Shown here in pieces: positions 57,340-64,000 of a stretch of 64,000 bases of DNA. The translations under genes and the position numbers were made by a program. The stretch lies in the NCBI GenBank assembly GCA_020091685.1, contig CM034604.1, positions 5,011,820 through 5,075,819 on the forward strand, in the 5' to 3' direction. How positions within the stretch are numbered: position 1 is the stretch's first letter; the number at the start of each line of letters is the position of its first letter. The stretch is from Lutjanus erythropterus (lineage: Eukaryota; Chordata; Actinopteri; Lutjaniformes; Lutjanidae). A model generated the notes under the pieces. The model was not told the DNA's origin and ran no database searches. It saw nothing but the letters and a program-made list of their open reading frames with translations.

Positions 57340-57910
57340 GTAACACTTGAATTTCCAGGTCCCATCATTTGATGGCAAATAGGTGGTAATTACCAAGTAA
57401 TATATTTGAAATTTCCTAGAAATTAGACAGAAATTACCTACAAACCACCACCAGATTTCATGGTAAATTGGTTATTAAATGGTGGTAAATACAAAGCAAC
57501 ATATTTGAAATTTCTCTGAATTTATCTGCAAATTACCCCCAAAGTTGGTGGCAAGTATGTGCTAATTTGCAAGTGTCATTTTCATGCAAGCAGTAGTAGT
57601 ACTTTCAAAGGAAGTTCAAATATTTGAAACGGTATTTACCACCTAATTACATGAAAATTACAGTTGTGGATTATTACATACTTTCTGTGTAATTTGGGGG
57701 TAATTTGTGAGTAAATTCAGAGAAACTTCAAACATGTTGCTTTGTAATTACCACCAATTACATGAAAAAGGGACTTGCTAATCATCACATACTTAACCAG
57801 GAAATTTGGGGGTAATTTGGAGGTAATTTGTAGGAAATTTCAAATATATTGCTTCATAATTACCACCTGTTTACCATGAAATTATAGGACCTGGAAATTG
57901 ATGTGTTACT
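57340..57910. mobile_element. long-TIR MITE, about 571 bp (family D)
   Basis: The first about 78 bp (GTAACACTTGAATTTCCAGG ... ATATATTTGAAATTTCC) return in inverse, imperfect form at 57833-57909. The interior holds further ACCACC/GGTGGT and AATTTGGGGGTAATTTG words in both directions. A probable 9-bp TSD, TGTGTATAG (57331-57339) and TGTGTTTAG (57911-57919), has one mismatch. No coding capacity. Confidence 0.75.
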
Positions 57911-58394
57911 TGTGTTTAGAGGAAAAACTCTTTTTCTTTTACAGACTTTTTTCCCATTACTAAAACAAAGTTCTTCACATTAGGATGAATCCAAAATGCT
58001 TCTGTTTTGTAGCAGTTGTGTTGAAGAAAAAGAACCACACTATTTAGCATCTAAATGGCGCAATGTTGATGCTTTAAGCTGTTTAATTTGCTATAGCTGA
58101 CTGGTTAGTTGGCTAGAAAGCTTAAGTTTGTGTTGTGTCAGGCTGCTGTCTGGCTTTTAGTGTCACAGTCAGCCAGTAATCAATCTGGGAACCCACCGGC
58201 TATCATCTGATGGCAATTAAGCTTCTGGGGGCAACAGCCAATGCTTCGTGGCTTGTGGATAGCCAGCACATATCAGGGTAATGGATACCTGGGCCAAGAG
58301 TTTGAAGATGAGAATGAACTGTTTCACAAGTATGAATGCAGATACATTTGTTTTTAAAAAAAGCTAAATTGTTGTCAGATGAATATGGGCACAA
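57911..58394. other. non-coding intronic DNA, possibly LINE 3' UTR
   Basis: Lies downstream (minus strand) of the LINE relic at 58395-58700 and could be its 3' UTR; nothing specific recognised. Confidence 0.3.
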
Positions 58395-58700
58395 TTTCTG
58401 AAACGATTTTGGCAAAAATTTAGGAGCAATCACATTGACCAAGGGGTTATTTTCTCGATCTTTCAAAACCGACTTGAATTCCCCCACAGAGACTAGCTCT
58501 GCCAATTTCAGATCCTTCTGTAAAATTGGCTTTTTTGCAGAGTTCTGTTCTCACTCTTGTGAGGAGCGTCTGTAAAACATTATGAGAGTGAAGGCCACAT
58601 CGATTTTGGTTTCTACGCTTGTACATAGACAGATAAGAAGGAACCAGGCCAAGGACAGATTTATATATAAAAACCAACCATCGCCAGAGCAAACCAGAAC
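58395..58700 (-). pseudogene. LINE ORF2 C-terminal relic
   Basis: Minus-strand WLVFIYKSVLGLVPSYLS, RCGLHSH, RTELCKKA and, after a frameshift, ELVSVGEFKSVLKD follow the C-terminal order of fish LINE ORF2 proteins. Truncated and frame-shifted. Confidence 0.7.
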
Positions 58701-58705
58701 ACTTA

Positions 58706-58850
58706 CGATTAGGGTGACCAGGTGTCTGACTTTATGTGGGACTGTACAGCATTTTTATCTGTGGTCTTACCGTCACACATATTGTCCCAAAATATAATTG
58801 GCCCTGGTTTTCAAAAAGTCAAACCACTGCAGGTAGTTGTCTGGCTGTTA
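58706..58850 (+). repeat. dispersed repeat R6, copy b
   Basis: Partner of 19291-19440: TTAGGGTGACCAGGTGTC, TTTATGTGGGACTGTACAGC, AAGTCAAACCACTGCAGG. Confidence 0.6.
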
Positions 58851-59016
58851 TACAGACAGCAGTGAAGGTGATGCCAATCAAACTGCACACATGGGCCAAG
58901 TCTACGTGTTCACAAACGCATCATGGCCTCGAGTATTGTTGGTTGTGCACATCTTAACCTGACGTTGTCTTTGTGCTGACTCTCAGTTCTCCCCGTTGGG
59001 TGTAAGGTGACAAAGA

Positions 59017-59330
59017 TTCCACTGCAAACAGAAAGTAGTTCCTACGTGGAACTGCTCACAGCAAGGTCTGTGGATTATTTTGAGCAACTGGGTCATGATT
59101 TTGGGAAAGAGACACTGGTTTTTAATTCTTCAATTTGATTTTTTTGGTACTTTGAGCCCCAGAAGACTTGTGCCATTTAGTCAGATTATACTGGAGAGAA
59201 GGCACACATCTCAACGGCTGATATCTCCACAACTCTGCAACTCACACCCAAAAAAATCTAGATGAATAATCGGCACTTCAGGCCAGGGGAAACTATACAT
59301 ATTTTATTTTAGGGTGAACTGTCCCTTTAA
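59017..59330 (+). mobile_element. MITE family B, copy 3
   Basis: Runs from AGTAGTTCCTACGTGGAA to GGTGAACTGTCCCTTTAA, co-linear with the right part of copy 1 (10450-10750), and keeps AAAGAGACACTGG that copy 1 has lost on that side. Confidence 0.75.
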
Positions 59331-59614
59331 GCTAATAACTGTGACTAGAATGGAACTGTTTTGTTGACGAACCTTGACAGTTATTACTGAGGTGAACTGT
59401 ACTTTTGTTAAATGTTCTTGTTGTTAAGACATCTTTTATGTGTGCTATTGGAATTGATTTTAAGTCAACTTAACCGTCTACAATTATTTACAATTGTTTA
59501 TGTGTTGTTTTTTCTTTTACAGACAAAAGCAGAATAGAATGTTGTGGCATTTTCCTCTGTAACTGATTTTGTTAAATGGACATAATATTGTTTATAGATT
59601 GTCTGTATATGTGG
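59331..59614. other. non-coding DNA between two MITE B copies
   Basis: Nothing recognised. Confidence 0.3.
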
Positions 59615-60158
59615 ACTTCTGCCATTTAGTCCCATTATGTCCTGTCTCATCTGTTTACTATATTTTAATCTTTATTCATTCTATTTGTACTTATTTATAT
59701 TGACATTATGTGATGTCTTCTTTCATTCCTTTTATTTATTTATACTGACTAGAAAACATCATGGAATGTCGTACCTCTGTTTTTATTTATTTCTTTTTCT
59801 TGTTTTCCTGTTCTTATCTCTTTAACTGTTGTCCTGTTTTTACTGTTTTGGTGTCTTTTGCTTGTGTCTTAATTTTACTTCAATTTTAGCTTAGTCTTGC
59901 TTCTGCTTGGCCTAATTCTGTTGGCCTTCTGTTGTTTTTCTGCCTCCTGCTCTCTGTCAAAGCACTTTGTAAGCTCTGTTTTAAAGGTGCTATATAAATA
60001 AAGTATAAAGTATTATCATTATCATTATATTGGAGAGAAGGCAGACATCTCTGGTGCTGATGTCTCCAAAACTCTGCAACTCACAACAAAACTATCTAGA
60101 TACATAAATAGCACTACAGGCCAGGGATTTTTGATTTTGGGGCGAACTGTCCCTTTAA
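59615..60158 (+). mobile_element. MITE family B, copy 4, split by a LINE 3' end
   Basis: The left piece CTGCCATTTAGTCCCATTAT (59619-59638) and right piece TTGGAGAGAAGGCAGACATC onward join exactly as in copies 1 and 3. It ends GCGAACTGTCCCTTTAA. The intervening 59639-60022 is a LINE tail. Confidence 0.7.
59639..60022 (+). mobile_element. L2-like LINE 3' end inserted in MITE B copy 4
   Basis: Ends AAAGCACTTTGTAAGCTCTG, GGTGCTATATAAATAAAG and an ATTATC tail, the usual L2-type 3' end. CATTAT before (59633-59638) and after (60023-60028) may be its target duplication, though the tail is itself similar. Only a 5'-truncated 3' UTR is present. Confidence 0.65.
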
Positions 60159-60989
60159 ATTCACATGTCAAATGTGAGACAGTAGTTCTTTAAAGTAAGA
60201 AAGGTAATGAAACAGTAATTTCAAATTATAAAACAAAGTGTAATCCAACCAGATAATAAATAATAAGCTCACAATATATTAAATTCCCAAATAAATAATA
60301 TAATAGTGCGACGTGTTTCTATTTAATATTTTGGAGGATGGAATTAATTTATTTTTGTACCAGTTTAGCCTGAAATTTAGCATTTTGACCTGTCAGCCTG
60401 AGAGCAACACCTGGAATTCTGACTTGCAGGAGGAACACGGTGTCGGGACTTTGTGCTGCGTCGCTGTCCGAGGTGCTGATCCTGCATCCTGACTGATCCC
60501 TCCCTCAGTGGAGGGAAGGCTGCTGCCAGCCACCGACTTCCTTATCTAATCATGGACTTCTCCTGTTTCCTAACACATATAAACACCTCCTGTTAGCGCT
60601 TTCTGTTTGCTGAATGCTGAATCCCCTTGAGCACCGGAGAGAAGCACACCTTAGCTCTGTTTGTTGTTTTCTGTCATGTAGATTGAAGGTCAGAGAGTGA
60701 CTTAGTTAGACAGTCTTGCTGGCTGTAGTGTTTTTGTTTTACAAAGTGAATAAACTCCTTAAACATCTCTTCGGTATCCTGCCTCTCAGCGCACTCAGCT
60801 CCTCATTACATTCTTACATATGGTATGCACACACTCTCACATACACACACACACACACAAAGCCAATGATGTGAGGAGAGGAGGTTATTATAAAGTTATT
60901 CATCAGTGACAGTTTTTATTAAGCTACCTGCTTCTAACACACTGGGGCTGATTCTCCCTCTGAGCTTTGCTTTCTGACCCTTTGATTAC
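60159..60989. other. non-coding DNA
   Basis: No gene. A (CA)n run lies at 60842-60859. 60420-60700 is unique and moderately GC-rich. Confidence 0.35.
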
Positions 60990-61230
60990 TAGGGCTGGGT
61001 ATTGTTTGAAAAATTACCATACCAGCACCCTTAAAGTGATACCGGTACTAATGGAGTACTTCACTTGGTTCTTCCTAATGAGGACTGCTTGCAGGGATTG
61101 GCTGCATGCAAAAGCATATTAATAGTCTTTTTTTCTTGATCTGTGTACCACAAGGAATGAATGCAGGTATTGTTTTGATAGTACTTGGCACTGGGTCATT
61201 TCAATCGATACTTTAAAGGTACTGAGTATC
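60990..61230 (+). repeat. fish repeat with GGGCTGGGTATTG terminus and GTACCGGTAC-type words
   Basis: Begins AGGGCTGGGTATTGTTTGAA and includes GATACCGGTACTAATG and AATCGATACTTTAAAGGTAC, a style known from fish MITEs. The opposite end is not clear. 4205-4260 (GGGTACCGAATTCAGTAC) may be a related fragment. Confidence 0.45.
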
Positions 61231-61904
61231 AAAACGCACACATAGTGATCTGAAAGCACTGCAACTACTGGAGATATGAATTACATTTTAAAAGTAAGTA
61301 TGTAAGATTTAGGGGGATTTATAGACAGAATATGAAATAATTTTATCTTCCATAGAGGCCTCCATGTTTCTACAGTCGCCCACAACAAACAAACCAAACA
61401 CTGGTTCTAGATACTTTCTTGTTTTGTTTTGTTTTTTTTCCAAGTTTTGCACTCAACATAACTTCTCCTTCAAGCTTGGAAGGGGAGGGTGAGGCAGGAT
61501 GCCACAAAGTGCTGCTGGCCATTTAAATGAGAGGCTTTGTTGTTTGTAGCTCAGTACAGCTATCTTCTTTTTTTCTGTTCTTAAAGACAATAATTTCACT
61601 CTTTTGTTGTGACATGTGGGGTCACATGACTGCACACCCAGAAGCACCCACTCCCATTTTACTGTAGCACACAGGTATACAACCCTACACACACCCTGAT
61701 GAAGACCACTGAGCTGTTTTGGTCCCACTAAAGAGCACCTTGTCCTACCAAAGCTCAAACGACACACACTGAACATGCCCTTTTTTCTTCTTATTTCAAG
61801 ATAAAATGTCGTCTTAGCTTCAGGGGTTAACATTTGGAAAGACATGTCTGTCATGACAATACTAAGACATGGTTTTACTGAAATCAGAAGAGCGGGTTTA
61901 GTGA
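61231..61904. other. non-coding DNA
   Basis: The 133-codon minus frame (61453-61854) shows no domain; the segment ACCCTGATGAAGACCACTGA resembles a piece found in fish repeats. Not called a gene. Confidence 0.4.
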
Positions 61905-62418
61905 TTTAGTCCACAAAACACTGCTGAAGTTTCACAGGAAAGCAGCACTGCAGAATCTCCCAAGCTGTTAAAGTGAATGGTGACCAGTTTTTGGAAAAAC
62001 AAGTCACCCCCAGCACCTCTATACTGCTTGTCTGGTATAACCCAAGTCTCCTTAAGCCCCGACATGCCAAGATGACCTGAAAGATGTAATTTACATCATA
62101 TTTTTAGTCTGAATCTTCACTGTAGATCCTTAGCTTAGAGCTACGTTCATGTGCGCATGCACACTGTGTGAACTGGGTGTGTGCGGTGTGACAGTGTGCA
62201 CATGCAAGTGAATGGGATGCCAGGGCCTCAAGAGACTTAGATTACACCAGACAGTATGGAGCCTTCACCTCAATTGTTTGGGAGATTCTGCAGCACCGTT
62301 TACCTGTGAAACTCAAGCAGTGTTTTGTGGACTAAACAACTTAAACCCGACCTTCAATCGGCATTAGGGTGAGGAGATAATGACCGAATTCTCATTTTTG
62401 GGTGAACTATTCCTTTAA
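61905..62418 (+). mobile_element. MITE family A, copy 3 (left end missing)
   Basis: Shares AGTCCACAAAACACTGCTG, GTGAATGGTGACCAG, CTTCACTGTAGATCCTTAGC and TTTTGGGTGAACTATTCC with copies 1 and 2, ending TTTAA. Left terminal repeat absent. Confidence 0.7.
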
Positions 62419-62559
62419 GGCAATGGGATGTAGTTTTAAGTCGCTGTAATCCACAAAAACAGGCTACCATCACAAAAACAGGAAGCTGAATGTGACTCAT
62501 TCAAAACATTTCATTACTTCTAATGAAAGACACTCTTTTTTTTTATAGTGTAAAACTCT

Positions 62560-62830
62560 TCATTAAAATCCAGCTAATGACATGGTGTAAGACAGGTTGA
62601 TCTCTTGCACTTATTTAACCGGGGCAGCAGTGGAGCAATAGAGTTGGTTAAATATGCTTCATTACTGCCCTAAAATAATTGATGTATGAAACTATTATAG
62701 TGCAATTAGATGAATAATAAAAAAAGAGGTTAGGCTGGATGAATTCACCTGTGAATTAAAGAGCTTATCTTTGGTCTCAGACAATAAATCTCAGTTTGGC
62801 AAATACAAACTCAGCTGCAAAAAAAAAAAA
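62560..62830. promoter_or_regulatory. candidate conserved non-coding element
   Basis: Unique, with CCAGCTAATGACATGG, AAATAATTGATGTATG, GCAATTAGATGAATAAT and GTGAATTAAAGAGC homeodomain-type cores; no coding frame. Ends in a poly(A) run at 62819-62832. Confidence 0.28.
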
Positions 62831-63466
62831 AAGCTGATTTAAATTGCAGAAAAGATCAACCATGGGTGCAGGACAGACGGGGAGGACAGGCGATGGTTAA
62901 ATAAGAGCCGTCTGTCTCCGTGGTGTCTGCTGGGCTTTACTGCGTCTCGCCTGTGCAGATCCGTCCATTAGTTCTGGAGGCGACGGATTTCTGGTGGCAG
63001 CCTGCATGGCCAAATCCCTGTTTGTTTTCTCCAGGTGTCTCAGTGATACCCCCCCACCCCCACACACACACACACACTCCCCAACACGCAGTGACTCATG
63101 GTGCTACGCCGCAGGGCCAAACGCTGAAAAAATAATGTCTCCCTCTGCAATTATCAACAATTATCTTCAGCTTGTGCGCGGACTGGTGGAGACAGCTGCC
63201 ACTGGGATCAGTCAGGTCTCTGGTGCTCAGTCTGCGAGTGCATAGATTCAGGATGGAAGACGGATGGAAAAAGTCAAAATCCAACAGGCTTTAATTCACT
63301 GAGTTCTGAAGGACGCCTGCACGAGGAGCGTGACCCGGTTAATCGGTGCTGACACACTACGAGACAGTTACATGGTGCAGGACTAACACCCTGGCTGCAG
63401 GACAAAACACCACAGGACCTCATTGATTTGCTGAAGCAGGTCAAATGCACTGTAGTGTAAGCTTGG
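62831..63466. other. non-coding DNA, GC-moderate, with (CA)n at 63060-63077
   Basis: Several overlapping short frames on both strands; none recognised. Confidence 0.35.
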
Positions 63467-63612
63467 AGGGACAATTCACCCCAAAATCAAAAATCCATAT
63501 TTTTCCCCTGGCCTGTAGTGCTGTTTATCCATCTAGATTTTTTTGGTGAGCTGCAGAGTTTTAGAGATATCAGCTGCAGAGATGTCCAATATAATGGAAC
63601 TAAGATGGCAAT
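63467..63612 (-). mobile_element. MITE family B, copy 5 (partial)
   Basis: Complement of the right end of copy 1: GGGACAATTCACCCCAAAAT, CTGGCCTGTAGTGCTGTTTA, AGAGATATCAGC, ending near AATATAATGGAACTAA. Confidence 0.65.
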
Positions 63613-64000
63613 GAGAGACAGACTGATAGATCCACGTTATATTCGCTCGTCCCCCTTTTGATCTCCCTGCAGTTCCCACATATTATGAGGTGTTCAATTT
63701 GCACTGGAAAGTCAGAATTTCGAGTTTCTGGTTTGAAATTTCAACAGTACGTTAGTGTTCAAGTTCACTGCCGTGTAAAAGTCTCTGTGGTGAATTGTTG
63801 TAAATAACTTTAGAGATCAGCAATTCTGAGACTTCAAATTAAAACACGAATATCATGCATTACTCCAGTGTCCCTGGTAATGTCCCAATGTCCCTAAAAT
63901 TAGATTATAAACACAAAAACTGAGGAAATGGGCAAGAAGTAGTTCATTTTTTGAACTGGGCTCAAAATTCAAAATTGTTAACTATGAATGTGAACTAGTC
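63613..64000. other. non-coding DNA to the window edge
   Basis: Nothing recognised. Confidence 0.3.

Larger units (their letters stand above)
18396..64000 (-). other. lrfn2: inferred lrfn2 upstream intron and possibly 5' flank
   Basis: The exon begins with an acceptor, so at least one 5' exon must lie to the right on the minus strand. I could not identify it: non-coding exons cannot be recognised without transcripts. Vertebrate LRFN2 loci are known for very long 5' introns, so all 45.6 kb could be intronic. No protein-coding gene other than transposon relics is recognisable here. Confidence 0.6.

Noticed and set aside
61453..61854. 133-codon minus frame
   Set aside because: No recognisable domain; part resembles a fish repeat.
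1..64000. A bacterial-style operon, phage or defence system
   Set aside because: No dense ORFs, ribosome binding sites or operon layout; splice signals and fish-type repeats show vertebrate DNA.

Overview
The window looks like nuclear DNA from a teleost fish. It is AT-rich and non-coding, and crowded with decayed mobile elements typical of fish genomes: L2/CR1-like LINE tails, TTAA-ended MITEs opening or closing with an 'AGGGATAGTTCACCC' or 'GAACTGTCCCTTTAA' type terminus, a hAT element with a TTF-type zinc-finger remnant, a Tc1-like transposase relic, solo LTRs and tRNA-like SINE remnants. The assignment comes from repeat style and from the one recognisable gene; the species cannot be named.

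The only gene I can support is one exon of lrfn2 (LRFN2/SALM1, a synaptic LRR-Ig-FnIII adhesion protein) on the minus strand, 16999-18395. It carries a 21-nt 5' leader, the ATG (18374), signal peptide, LRRNT, seven LRRs, LRRCT, Ig domain and the first part of FnIII. It stops at a consensus donor exactly where the protein continues in other vertebrate LRFN proteins. The next coding exon (rest of FnIII, transmembrane segment, cytoplasmic tail, PDZ-binding end) is not in the window. Positions 1-16998 are therefore inferred to be the downstream intron. Positions 18396-64000 are the upstream intron and perhaps sequence beyond it; I could not identify a 5' non-coding exon or promoter.

Layout, left to right. 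1-17 kb: intron with a solo LTR (1171-1717, TSD GACAG), three MITE families, a LINE 3' end (9.3-9.9 kb), an inverted pair of repeat blocks (10.3-12.7 kb), a high-copy fish repeat (13.7 kb) and an unexplained 105-codon ORF (15.3 kb). 17-18.4 kb: lrfn2 exon. 18.4-31 kb: mostly unique intron, with a 0.7-kb tandem duplication (21.9-23.3 kb), LINE relics at 27.3 and 29.5-30.4 kb, the latter split by a solo LTR (29841-30232, TSD CCAAT). 31-46 kb: a 0.6-kb inverted duplication (33.9-36.0 kb), a 912-bp hAT insertion with a perfect 8-bp TSD (37782-38693), and two minisatellite arrays of one family flanking a LINE relic (42.9-45.2 kb). 46-64 kb: LTR-like repeat, three-copy 160-bp tandem repeat, Tc1 relic, long-TIR MITE (57.3-57.9 kb), LINE relics and a MITE split by a LINE 3' end (59.6-60.2 kb). 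Between these lie several non-repetitive, homeodomain-site-rich stretches that could be regulatory elements of lrfn2 or a neighbour; this is inference.

I found no unknown multi-gene system. The more notable items are the overlapping uORF at the lrfn2 start, the nested insertions with target-site duplications, the twin minisatellite arrays and the large fold-back duplications.
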